This document shows positions 36,642-48,612 of a DNA stretch of 64,000 nucleotides, one piece after another. The stretch spans positions 955,055-1,019,054 of the forward strand of contig FN649742.1 in assembly GCA_000310025.1 (NCBI GenBank), given 5' to 3'. Within the stretch, counting starts at the first letter, position 1; every line of letters begins with the position of its first letter. The notes under the pieces were generated by a model. It saw only the letters and a program-made list of their open reading frames with translations. It ran no database searches and was not told the DNA's origin. Origin of the DNA: Ectocarpus siliculosus (taxonomy: Eukaryota > Sar > Phaeophyceae > Ectocarpales > Ectocarpaceae). The translations under genes were made by a program, and so were the position numbers.

Positions 36642-39600
36642 TCACTTCGACTCGGCCGTTGAATCCATCAAATCCAGCAGATCGTCCAAGCCATCGTCGT
36701 CGCCTGGTCTCCCGCAGTCTTCACCATCCCCACCCTTCGCTCCCGCTGTGCCGTTGACCCCGCCACCAGCCCTCCTTGTTGTGTCTACCCCTTTCCTCCC
36801 ACTGCCGTTGCTGTCGTCGATGTCGTCGGACAGGTCGAGTTCCCGGAGCATCTTGGCGCACCCCGTGTGGCTCGAGGCGAGGTCGATGGTGACGGTTTGC
36901 CCCTGACGGTAACGTGCATGCGCATGCCGTTAAATATGCGAACGACGATAGACTGTATGGATGGCTAATAACCGCACAGTCCATAACAACACCCATGCAC
37001 GATGGCCAACCGCAAGGTCTAAAATGTGCATGCACGGAGCACGGTGCAAGGAACCCGAGAGCATCCATGGACAGGGATAGGTGCGATGCCGTCGTTGTGG
37101 TTTGTAGCTGCTCGCTTGGTGTTTGTGGTTCAGGGCACGTAGGTCAAGCATGCCGTCATTTCTTCGGAGCTATCGATGTACAGTCCAAGAAGTTAAGCCT
37201 CCCCGTTCGAAAATTAATCGCATTTCGTCGTCTCAGAATACGAACGTGGAGAACGATCCACCCATATATAAAAGCAGCATCCAAGGTCCGTTCTGAGAAT
37301 ACGCACGCCCTTGCTACTCCCGAAAGCTCGCCCACAAAAGCAACAAGGCGCCACAGAGGGACACAAACCTATTTACCTCCAAATCGCCATCATCGCCCCC
37401 CTTTGCCTGAGCCGCGTCGAACGGATCTTCGGGAAACAGATTGATCTTGAACGAATCTCTCTGCCCACCCCGCCGTTTGGCGCCTCCCCCTCCCCCCCCC
37501 CGGTCGTCGTCGCCACCTTCGTCCTTTGCTTGTGCCCCCAGTAGGGCCGCCAGAAGGTTAAGGCCGGCCGTTGCGGTGCTGGCGCCCTCTCCTTCCTTGC
37601 TCTCACCTTTGGAAGTCACCAGTCCGGGGAGGGGGTCGCAAGGGTCGGGACAAAGGGGGGTGCGGGGGGCGAGATATGAGCTTTGTCCAAGGGTGGGGGC
37701 GAGGTGGCGACGGGTTGGGGACGGAGGATGTTCCCTGAAGCACTGCGGTATATAGGTAGTAGGTCTAGGCGTTTTATCTCAGCCGTGTGTGTAAGGGGAT
37801 GTTCTACACATGTGATGGGCATACGCACCCCCCCAACACCCGGTGCCAACAGCCAAAGGCTTGCCAAATACATGCACAACCACCACCAGGTCCACTCCTC
37901 ACGTTTGTCATCAGACGTAGTTCTGCCAATTTTTCTCCTTGCTGCCTCTGCCACCGCCGCCGCTGCCGCCTTCGTGGCTGGCGTTTTCATGCCAACAGCA
38001 CCGGGATCCAGAGCACCGTTCGGGCTCTGTTGGAGGTTATCGCAACGATGCGCGAGCACGGGGTGATTTGATCAGTTGGACAGGGAAGTGGAGAGGAAAA
38101 ACAGCAGTGCGCGATATTATTATGACCTCTGCCCTTACATTTTCTCGTGGGCTAAATTTACCGTTATATCGCCCCGTAGACCGACCGCGGAAGCGAGAGG
38201 GTGGTCGGGTGGTAGGTTCGAATTGAATGCGTTCATTCCCGGGCAGAGCATGCGATGATGACTGCGAGGTTGGAGGTCGTGTTGTGGCCATATTTTGAGT
38301 AATGTACTTGGCGCGGCTTCCCTGCTGCTCTGAACGCAAGCACACAATGTGCGGCAGCGGCGTTGCCCCACACACACATATAGACAACGTCGGAGAGAGA
38401 GGTGGGGTGGTCATGCAATATTACGCTGTCCCGAGTGCTGTGTTGAGCTACTGCGTGGTAAAAGGTGAACGTGTGCTTAGCACCGAGTTGAAGGCCTCAC
38501 GTCTACCTATCTCCCGTCACACGCACCGGCTCATAGAAGTTGGTGCCCATCGGGCTGTCGAAGTCAACGTAGGTGGTCAGAGATCCGTGGACGGTATCAG
38601 CGGCGGCCATCGGAAGCAACACCACGGCCTCGTCCGCGTCTGGCACACACGGCGCCGCCCCGCACGCAATGTTCGTTTCGATGTTTCCGAGATCGGGGGA
38701 CGGGGATTGATGCGCGAAGGTTAGGAAGTGGAGTTTAAGGGCTACAGGAGGACGTGATAGTCGGGTTGCGGATTTCTGTGTAACTGCCGCTTCACTACAT
38801 CTCACTTGGCTCGTTTTAGCCTCTGCTTGGTTCTCCCCCTCCCTCACCCTACTACGTTGTTAAACCTGCCTTTGTTGCCGTCTTTCCTCTCCCCCTGCTT
38901 TCTCTCTCTCTCTCTCTCTCTCACCTCCCGACCCAAGGTATCGAATCATCCCTGGGGTTTCCGCCCCGACAGGTAGTTTTCCCGTCGGATCGAGGACCAA
39001 AGTTCCGTTTGGCAGCTGCACTCCGTGCTGCAGAAAGAGAGATATCTGTTGGATAGTGGTGAGAACCGTGGAAGACCGGGGGCGACGTGGGTGGGAGCAG
39101 TTGTTGCGAACAAGGCCTTAGGGTGGTACGTACAAAACTTGACAGGAACCAACGTTGTCTGTGTGGGACTTGGGAATGGCTGCTTCGAACATTGCTTTAG
39201 ATACGTTTCCTTAGGGATCTTCCGTTTCCATAGGTCTTTTCCGGAAGAGCTGTTTTAGAAATCGGCGCTCTTATGATCTATTCTGTATCAGTTCTCCTCG
39301 TCGATGGTTGGATGCCTACACTTATCTTTCGGCTGCACGGGAAACTTGCTACAGGCTTGACTTGGGACCCTATTAGTATGACGAGCACAGGATACCGGGT
39401 CTACCGCTGCGCTCCAGGTCAGAGAAGACGCTTCCGGTAGGTGGTGAGCGATGTTTTCTGGTGCCATTGCTGCTTTTTCTGCAGAAAGTGGTGGCGCACG
39501 AGGTCTGCCACACAAACGTTTTGGTCGTTGCAATCTCGCAGTGGGGTCCAAGGTGGTCGCCCCCCCGCCGCCTACCCTCAGATGACACCTCGTGTCTTGC

Positions 39601-42409
39601 GTCCAATGTCCAATGTGTAGACTATGACCCCATGCATCCGGCGTGAAAAAAGAGGCAAAGATCCGGTTCAGATTAAATGCCTTGCTGAATCCGAACGACC
39701 GACAATTCAACCAGCACTAAACATGGGGCCCTCGACCCCCCCTCCCCCCCCCAAGATGCCGAACACCCTTAGCAGGATGCAGCGCACCCTTCATGCAACT
39801 CGCCGAATACCTCACGGTGATTCGCGTTTGGTAATGTGAGAGCCTGGTCCGTAGAGAACCCGGCGTGCTCCGTCCCGGCTTTGCAGGGATGCGAGGTAAC
39901 TGGTCCAACGACTACGGCATGCACGACTATGAGTACCCCCCCCCACCCTGCGGCGCCCCCGCCGTACTACGCCCCCGCCTGGCCAATTTCCTGCTTGTCC
40001 CACCTTGACGCGCCGGCCTTGAAAGAACTCCAGCAAGCGTTGCCTGAGCTGCATCCAACCAAAAGTGTCCAGGTGCCGGTATGCTGCGATCGTCGTCTTG
40101 CCGGCAGGGGCAAAAACATTCGTGTCATGGATAGCGCAGAGCGAAAGAAGGGAACAGTCTGTCATGAGCTCACTGTTCCTTGCTCGGACGACCGCACCTT
40201 TCGGTGGGAGTGGGGCTGGGGTAAAGCACCGAAAACCCATTGTGTGTTCGTGTTTCTGCTCTGGGCTGTGCTGTGAGTATACGTGTGCGATTGTAGGAAG
40301 CCACCTTGGCCCGCCGCGTTCGAGACTATCTTCTGCGGGCGAGGGACTTGTTCGAAGTCTTCCGATGTTTTTCTCTAGAATCTCCACGAATCGGATTGAA
40401 GATACGCTCTACCGTACTGCGCCACGCTCATAACTATCACCAGCGTCACCACGACCCCGTCTCTGTTCTCATTGGCCAAACATGCTCCCTTGCGTGCACA
40501 TCAGCAGGTCCGCAAAAACAATAAAAACACAGTAAAAGAACACAGCACCAGGGTTTGGTCGCAGGCCTCGGCGGCGTCTAAAACTCGCCAACATCCAAGG
40601 GGAAGTGCGATTTTCCCAAGTCTTCGTGTGTATGAGTTCTCCATGTACACCCCAAACTTTGCAGCTTCTCGAAAGACAGATGATGAAACAGACATCAGTA
40701 GCTTGGTCAATACTCGAGCTGGTACAGTTAGCAATTACGAAGACGGGCCAAACTTATTTGGCAGGCACCAACCTCGATAACTGCGTCGACTCGGGAAGCG
40801 AGGGGAGGCACCATTTCTTTTATAGTCTCCAAGTGGTTGAGCGTCACCTGCAGCAACTGCTGAGGCTGGGCACAGGACAAAGCCTGCCAACCAAGACAAC
40901 AAGAAATAAAAATTAGTCGGTGGCACACATTATTTAATGTAAGGTGGTGTTCGTGTTCGGTCGTAGTGCGAATATCGTGTTGAAGAGCCACATCTGGGTA
41001 CTGTTGTTGCTTCAAATCATGAAGCGCTCTCACCTGGGTACCATCAGGCGCATTCTACCGAGTACCATGCCGAGATATTCGAATCAGCTACACAAAGTGC
41101 ACATGCGGCCTCGAAACGAGAACCTCTACACTACATAAAATCTGTGGTCGCTTTCGCCCATGCCACCATTTACCGGACGCAAACATGCCGTACGATCTAT
41201 TACGTTAAAGATGGTGGGGCCCCGTGAGACACCATAGCGTTGTGTGGTACCTGGTACTTGACGCCCATGGTGACGAGGTCGAAGAGCTTGCTCATGCTGG
41301 ATTCGTTTAGCCGCATTATGGAAGAGTGTGCAAGCTGTCCTCCCCGCAGATCAGTCGCATGCGAAACGGGCAACAACAACAACAACAAAAGCGGCATTAG
41401 CGGTACTTTTAGCTAATACAAGTGTAATGAACGAGTGCTACCTTTAGGTTCTCAACCCCGAAGCCGGGAGCAACATCCGGGAAAAAATGAGTCCTCACAA
41501 CATGTAGCTGCCAACAGCATCCAAGTGTAGTTTTCAAACACGTGCCATTTGTTATCTCGCCCACGCTTCATCGAGCAACACGCTTCCCAAAGCGTATATA
41601 CGTGTGGCGTGTACATACACGTCCCTCTACTATGGCCAATGAAGAAAACACACGCGTGATTTCTTCGTATTTTCGTTTGATCGTAAGCGGGCAGCACGTC
41701 TGGAACCATGCATCTAGATAAATAGTCTAAAGCTCTGGACGGAAAACAAGTTGAGTCAATGCCCACGAGTGTACGCCCTTTCACACACCTTGTAGAAGAC
41801 CTCTTTCGTAGCCTTTTCGCTGTACATGTCCTGCGGCTTGAAAAGCTCTTCCACGAACTACCGTTTAGTAGGAGCGACGAGGGGAGGAAGGTGTGAGCTT
41901 TGTGTGGGCGGTGGTAGCGATGCTTTGAGCATGCTCAGCCATCTGCTGTGTAAGAGTGTTACGCTGTCAAAGATGCGGGGGCTATATATCTTGCTACAAA
42001 TCTGCATGCCGATGTGTCGGCCGCACAACACTCCTTCAAGGGTATTGGCCATACCTTGAGCACATGCAAACGTCGCAAGGAGCAGCGCAATAATCTGACT
42101 GCGAATTACCCCCGCGCACCGCGACTCTTTGTTGTAGCGGCAACAATATCCAAGATCTTTACGGCGACGGCCGACCGGTGCGAAACCCCAACTCGTTCTC
42201 CGGCGGTAGTTACTCTTGACGGATAAGAACGAACATAGGGCAGGCGGCACCTGGTGAGCATACATGGTGCCGATAACGTCGCGAAGCACCGCGGTTCTCT
42301 TGTCTTCGACCACGTTCTGCGCGTTCAACCGCTGATGGAGAATATTGACCATCTCTCCACCCATATTGAGCACCACCATTGGGAGAACGAGCTTCATCCC
42401 ACTCGTCAT
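36642..42409 (-). CDS. OSCP1: OSCP1 family protein
   Basis: Ten exons: 42409-42251, 41857-41789, 41334-41251, 40883-40773, 40096-40004, 39027-38925, 38741-38527, 38026-37903, 37606-37377 and 36902-36642. All junctions agree in phase, giving 482 residues. The N-terminus (MVVLNMGGEMVNILHQRL) matches the OSCP1/NOR1 signature. FVEELFKPQDMYSEKA, LAHSSIMRLNESSMSKLFDL, LLQVTLNHLETIKEMV, LRQRLLEFFQGRRVK, PVGAETPGMIRY, DFDSPMGTNFY, the LNLLAALLG ... FKINLF region and the C-terminal DDGLDDLLDLM all align in order with the animal protein. There is no signal peptide or membrane span. The family was named for an effect on organic solute uptake in vertebrate cells, and it is widespread in flagellated eukaryotes. 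A flagellar or trafficking role in motile brown-algal cells is an inference. Low-complexity Gly/Ala insertions enlarge the C-terminal half. Confidence 0.9.
38900..38922. repeat. CT microsatellite abutting a splice donor
   Basis: On + this is a (TC)n run ending at 38922. On - it is a (GA)n run beginning immediately after the GTGAGA donor of OSCP1 exon 39027-38925. Confidence 0.65.
39753..39940. repeat. Dispersed repeat of about 185 bp, copy 1
   Basis: From AAGATGCCGAACACCCTTAG to CACGACTATGAGTAC this segment matches 44679-44862 in the same orientation with only scattered differences. Each copy ends at a poly-C tract. This copy is in the OSCP1 intron between exons 40096-40004 and 39027-38925. 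Confidence 0.75.
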
Positions 42410-44112
42410 TGTGTCCTGCCGCCTATGGTGATTCTTCTTCTCCCATGTACCTCAGTACTTACGGCTCAACCGCTTCGCACGCGTGAGGATACAGGAGTAG
42501 TGGCAGAAGCAGGGATGGATACAAACCGAGCAGAGAGCAGAGGCGGCGACACGGCGACGTCAACAAATAAATGCGGCGCAATCCGTCGATGCGGCGCAAT
42601 CCATCGTCATCAGCGGGGAAAAAAAATATCTGCGTTGCTTCGTTGCTTCGTGACTTTGTGGCTTTGTGAACCCGCGGCCCGCGGCCCCAGTTATGCGGTA
42701 GTGCGGCGTCCAAACATAAACATATACCGAAAGGTGTAGACTGGCGTCCAGATTTATGCTGTAGATAGAATGATAACTAACTGTTGAGGCCTTTGATGTG
42801 GTGGAGAGCGGAGAGTGCCTCACTGGCAGAACCTGTCATGCTTCGGTGCGCGCACACGCGGTGTAATTTTCGACGGGGGACGCGGGCCGCGGGACTATAC
42901 GGCTGTGGAAGTACTGTGGGATAGCATTGCGGGCCGGCCCCCGTTTGTTTCTTTTCCGGCTGTTCTCAACCACAAATCTGTTGTGTATCATTAACGTTTG
43001 AAGATGAAACGAAATTGCGGCTTCTCCGTGATCAATTGACTACGCATCGCTGCGACTGTTGTTCGTGACCAGAAATAAACAATGTAGACTAGTTCCGGTA
43101 TTATTGTAGGCTGCTGCTGGCGTATGATGTGTGTGCACGGAGTGGACCACATGTGTGCCATGGCAACCAACCTACCGACAAAATATACATTGAAACAAAT
43201 GGCAGACTGAGATACAAGAACATGTTGTCTTGCAGTCCGTGACATGGGAGTCGGTTATAATCGAGTGGGAAAAAAGTACTTCGCTTGTTCTTCGTAAAAT
43301 AAATGCAGTGCTCCGCTATCTGTCACCACGCACCAAGTATCGTAAGTGAAATCTACATGATATTGAGTATACAGTAGACAACATCGGATTGAATGGCGGA
43401 CACGGTTCGTTGTTCATTTGTTCGCGCTTGGAAACCGCATTTTTGCTTGTCTCCTGGAGCAGCACCAACAGCCGCAGCGGACGACGAACAAGGTCCATGG
43501 TCACCAGGACTAAAGATACTTAAGTATATCTATTTAGTCTAGCACAGCTCTACTAGTGCTATAACTCAAACGGCCGACGTGCTCATCCAAACGGCCCTAT
43601 CCATCCTGGATCGGCGTAAGATAGGGCGGTGGTACGCCACATTATTAGAGGAGTGCAAGACCGAAACACCATGTTGTACACACCTGTGAATCAAACGAAG
43701 CAGGACCAGCGCACACGGGTGAGCCCGAAGGCCAGGGGGCGAGCAAGCAGAGTGTGCGTGCAAAACAAGCTGATTGATCCACCATGCTGTAGTGCATTCG
43801 AACTTTGATTGGGGTACAGTGCGCGCCCGCTGACAAGAAACGTAAACATGGGTTAGGCTCGATTTCTTATTTCGTCGGCACTGACTGGTTGTCGAACGTG
43901 TAGGGCTTTGAAAAGGCTTTAGTCTAGAATCGAATATGGAGCCATGTTTCTTGGCCCGATTTCCTTGATTTTCGGGGAAAATTGGGCCTCATTTTCTTTT
44001 GAAACTTTCTTAAGAGCGGGCGCCCACACTGTATGTTTTTCAACGTGTAGGGCGGCATTTTCGTGCAAGTATACAACTCGAAAACTCTACACAAGGTTAA
44101 GGTGTGACCCCA
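42410..44112. other. Divergent intergenic region
   Basis: About 1.7 kb between the OSCP1 start (-) and the unrecognised + strand gene. It has a small tandem repeat near 42570-42605 (ATGCGGCGCAATCC twice). Short open frames on both strands are unsupported. Promoters for both genes are presumably here. Confidence 0.4.
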
Positions 44113-47100
44113 ATGAGCATGTCCAGCACGTGCCAAACGTATATATCAAGCAAAGCGTTTCCAGGCCCCCCAGCGTCTACTGCTATGGAGTGTTTTGTTT
44201 TTGCTCATAATACATATTCGATTGAACCCGTGTTGGCCACATCTGTCAGTGTTGCCGACGCCAAGACGACGGCTCGAACGTGGGACCCCAGGCGAAAGCT
44301 GGCGTCGGTTGTTCCTCGGGTGCCCGTTGCCTTTTGTACAATTCAAGGTTCCAAGCTCGTTTCTTGAACCCCTGTTTGACCCTGTTTTTCTCTCCTCCCC
44401 CCACTCCCTTCTTGAACTCGGCAACCAGGTTACCGTCTTTTTTTTTTACCTCTGTTTTTTTTTTGGCGGTAACCATAATGGTGGTCGAGTAGATCATGTT
44501 GTGCGGGGTCGAGAACCCTCACTCCGCGCAACGGGGGATGATCGCACCACGTTGTGTTAAAATGGTCAAGCTTCCTCGAGGCAGTTACACAGTGCTTACA
44601 ACTGTCTCTGGAAGTGAAAGCACCAGAAAATAAATTAAGTCATACGTAGCTGTCATCCGTACGCAAGGAAGTAAGCACAAGATGCCGAACACCCTTAGCA
44701 GGATGCAGCTCACCCTTCATGCGACTCGCCAAATACCTCACGGCGCTTCGCGCTTGGTGATGTGAGAGCCTGGTCCGGTGAGAACCCGGCGTGCTCCGTC
44801 CCGGCTTTGTAGGGATGCGAGGTCAACGGTCAAACGACTACGGCATGCACGACTATGAGTACACCCCCCCCCCCCACTCCCTTCTTGCCTTGTCTCGGGT
44901 CTGGACTAGTCTTTGTATACTCGACCGTTCAGCTTCCTATTCCGGTGTTGTTGTCTTGTTTCCCGACTTCCTCGAAAAATGCAGACATGGTGTGGCAGGC
45001 CTGGGCGATACACAACACGTATGACAACCCAAGCACCCGGATCGCAGTTACGGTAGGTCGAACGTAGTACTTTTTTTTTCCCGCCTAGTCTACATGATAA
45101 TGTGCCTTCATGGGATTGATCGTATTGAAGCCGTTGCCCATATTGGTACACATAGCAACCGCTCTTCTCTGAGGTTAATTCTGTTGAAGATTTCCAAACT
45201 TGGGCGCCGCTGTTCGCCGTCACTCTTGAGACCTCGTTCAACAACGCACTGGCTGGCGGGAACACGGAATGCCGCAAGTAAGTGTGGTACCGATCCGTTG
45301 AACGATATGGTCCGATATTTGCCTCAAAAACTTGGACCCATCGACTCCCAGGAGCCCGGGGTGCTCGGTTTTCCCCAGCAAAAAGGTCTGACACCGAGCG
45401 TCCAGATGAAGTGGCACCTACACCACACTACTTGTACCTGTGACATAATCAGCCATGCGCAAAATATGTTCACCCTAAGATCCCGAGTGGATTCGGGTTT
45501 TGGTGGGGAGGTTTTGCGAGTACTGGTATGAACAGCTTTTGCCGCCTCCAGTAAAATTTCTACTAAATCCCTTGTTGTCTAATAGGTCCTACGAATGATC
45601 CATGGAAGCAACCTGCCAGACCCGAGGCGTACATGCCACAATGCCGTCGGCTCGTTGTTTTTCCTGGCTCCAGCTGTTCTGCCGCACCTGCTCATTCTCT
45701 AGGTAGATCGTTCAACGCGACCGCACATCGCCCCTGCTGACACGTCCCGTCCATGCTCGGCCCCAACTCAGAATGATCGGTTCGAGTTCCCGTTTATTTC
45801 AGTGTGCGTCTTCCCCGGTGAGGGGTGCGACTGGTCAGATGGAACCGTCGGCATATGCGTGGAAGACGCCCTGGGTTTCTCAACCGTTTTTTATCACGAC
45901 GGCGAAGAACATCCCACCCTTGTTGTAGCAAGCCAGGTACGTTCGTTATCCAACCAGCAGGAAACTTTGTCATCGCCAGTCGACTCCCGACGGTCTGTGG
46001 GGAAAGACGCGCCCAGGCGCGGCTGGAAGAACGGCCGCGGTCAGTCGGAAGGCCTAGAACCGCCCCCCACCCAGCTGTTCCGCGATGACCAGTACCGTTT
46101 GAAGTGGCATGGGTCTCAGAATGCAAGCTGAGGCTCTTAGTTTCCTTCCCCTGCTGTGAATAAGGAGGTATTGTAGCGCATGGTCTGCGGCAAGCATTTC
46201 TATCGGTACTCGCCTGGATTAGGTAGAGGATCTGTCGTCGTTTTCTTTCTGTTTCCCCAAAGTTCATCTGGATCCGGTGGTGAGAGGTGGGAGCGAGGTG
46301 GAGGTCGCCAGGCTTTGGGAGTTTTGTGTAGGGAGTTTTGTCAATAATTTACTTGTTCAAGAAGTTTTGTCAGTTCACATGTAACCGGCATCTTGCTCTG
46401 CTTGCTGCGCGTGGGTTTGTGCCAATGTCAGCATTTGATGATGTTTTGCTTGCCACGGGCGAAAGGTTCCTGCCTTTAGAAATTCCGTGTTGCTTTATCC
46501 CTTGGGTGTCATTATGGGTGGTTCTGAATCGACCAACTCAATCTTGAGCGGCGGCATTATCAGCTGGACACAAATGCGAACTCAATATCTTCGAACCTTG
46601 GAATGTGCCGTTGCTCAGGTACGTTCGTGCAGCGGACTTTGAGCGCTCAGCGAACGGCCGTAATAATGTGAAGCCAGTTCGACTTGTGTCGAAACGTCTA
46701 TTAATAAGTTCACCCAGACGCTCAATAGGATTGAAGATACGTTGGCCATCGCGATGATATCAAACAAAACCCGCCGTCCATCGAACTGGTGTCCCGCGCA
46801 TCGATTTCTCGGTGAGCAAGGGTTACCTCTATGCGATATCAAGATACCTCCGCGGCGTCTTGGTTTCTCTGAAGAGTATCCCCGTTTCCGAACCCTTCTC
46901 TCGCCACCGCCGCTGCAACATCCTGTGTTCCTACTTCCCTGTCATCTCTAGCTGCAACGGCGAAGAATCGCGGGACAGATGCGCGCAAGATTTGAAGTTA
47001 CTGTGATGGTGTGTATCACTACTTAGAGTGGAACGACAAAGACAGGTGTCCAGAGCGAACCAAACTCGTTCGCATGATTGTGAGGCTTTAGTTAGGCGTA

Positions 47101-47444
47101 AGGCCGTGACTGCTGTAACGTAAAACCAAAACACGCAGCGGGGTATGTATATGCCGGAAAAAGGACTGTCGTGCTCGCGGGTAGGGACGGTGACCGTAGG
47201 GTTCATTTTCCCAGAAACGTGTGATTGATGTACGTGCGTATATTGACTGAGAACGGGCTAAGAACCACATGTGCATTTCAGCGCCGTCACCCGCGGTGCG
47301 CGGGACGTCTGGAGTCGCATGCATGCCCGTTAAGCTTCGCCTAGAGGTCAAGAGTGAAGCCGGGATTCGCTCAGGGCGTCAAAAATGTCAGATGGCGGTG
47401 GAATCGCTGTTGGCGTTGCATGGCGTCGCGCGAGTTCGACTCAA
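44113..47444 (+). CDS. Unrecognised multi-exon gene (3' end not found)
   Basis: Predicted exons: 44113-44347, 44985-45052, 45174-45277, (one missing exon), 45803-45936, 46466-46618, 46709-46811 and 47375-47444, with at least one further 3' exon. Junctions among exons 1-3 and among 45803-47444 agree in phase; only 45277 to 45803 does not, so a short exon is missing there. Readable pieces include MVWQAWAIHNTYDNP, VEDFQTWAPLFAVTL, CVFPGEGCDWSDGTVGICV, VLLYPLGVIMGGSESTNS and MAVESLLALHGVARVRLK. The composition is that of a folded soluble protein with conserved-looking Trp, Cys and Gly, with no signal peptide or membrane span. No family was recognised, so no function is proposed. The start and the missing exon are the weak points. 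Confidence 0.5.
44679..44862. repeat. Dispersed repeat of about 185 bp, copy 2
   Basis: This is the second copy of the repeat at 39753-39940, ending GAGTAC then ACCCCCC. It lies in the first predicted intron of the unrecognised + strand gene. No terminal inverted repeats or obvious target duplication were seen. Confidence 0.75.
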
Positions 47445-48612
47445 GTAAAGTGAGAGAGCTTTGTTGGAAGTGCTGTGGGGACGTTGGGAAACGTGTCTTG
47501 TTGTCTTGTTCCATTCATGCTTCCGTTAACACACTTTTTGTGCCACATCGGGTCAGTTGGACCGGTACGGGTGTTAGAAGGCACAGCACGGAACCACTTC
47601 TGATGCGAGGACAATGCATTCAGTTCATCATTCTAGGGTTCTCATCCGCTACTACTCTGACTGACGTACAACAACAGACGCCGCGGTTACACGCTTAACT
47701 TGTGCCAAACACGTAAATACCAAGGCCGTGTAATTACGTGACTGCGAGCGATGGACAATTCATCGGGGTAGACTAAACCAAAAGCCAAATCTTCTTGTAG
47801 CAGATGATTTGTCTTCCAGTACGGCAACTCCGCACTGAAGGAAGTCGAACGGATCAACTAAGACGCCTCGTGTGGGGGCTTACAAAGCAGACTCAATGAA
47901 GTCCAGCGTTCAACTCCACAGGGAAAAGGCTTCAACACACACCCTCTCCGAGAACAAGGCGAGGTGGTTTTTCTGTGATATTGTGCACCGTATATTATTT
48001 GCTGAAACCGCGACGAAGGGGATGCTCGAACAGAGCAAACCGTGACTTCCAAGAAGAAGAGGCAGCACCGTCAACCTCGTGTAAAGGCGGGGTAAGGATG
48101 AGAGATGATTTAGGTATGATTTGGTTTCAATGTTGATTTGAGTTCATCCTTGTCTACTAATCATCGTCTTCTTGGGAGGCAGTCGCAGGGACTGGACATC
48201 ATCGACACACCCTTGTATCTAGAACGAAAAGGCCACCCCCGAACAAAAGCCAGCTAATGTAAACACCGTGATAACAGTCCAGAACGAAAAATCCGCCCCC
48301 GAACGAAGAATAATAGGAACTATGTTTACTCCTGAGCATCGTGGTACAGCCAACAAACGTGTACGGTCGACAAACAATGGTGTTCCCCGTTGCGCACGTA
48401 ATCAACCCAGATCTCACCTTACACTAAGAGTAACAGGACCAAAATGGTCAGCAGTGAAATTGCAACCGAACGGTGGGGAAACTTGGCAGTGTTGGGCTAC
48501 ACAAAATACACACCAAACCAACCACCACTCCACCACGACGATCTCGCGCAAAAAACAACAACAAAACGACAACAAGCGCGCTACTACTGCTGTTGACACC
48601 GACGAGAGCAAA
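47445..48612. other. Region holding the missing 3' end of the + gene and the convergent spacer
   Basis: The last mapped exon of the upstream gene ends in phase 2 at 47444, and its terminal exon must lie here; a weak candidate follows the acceptor at about 48182. A short repeat (CCAGAACGAAAAATCCGCCC, with a relative ending at about 48243) sits near 48280-48300. Confidence 0.35.

Noticed and set aside
38205..38240. Possible tRNA B-box (GGTTCGAATT)
   Set aside because: No A-box or cloverleaf could be built around it.
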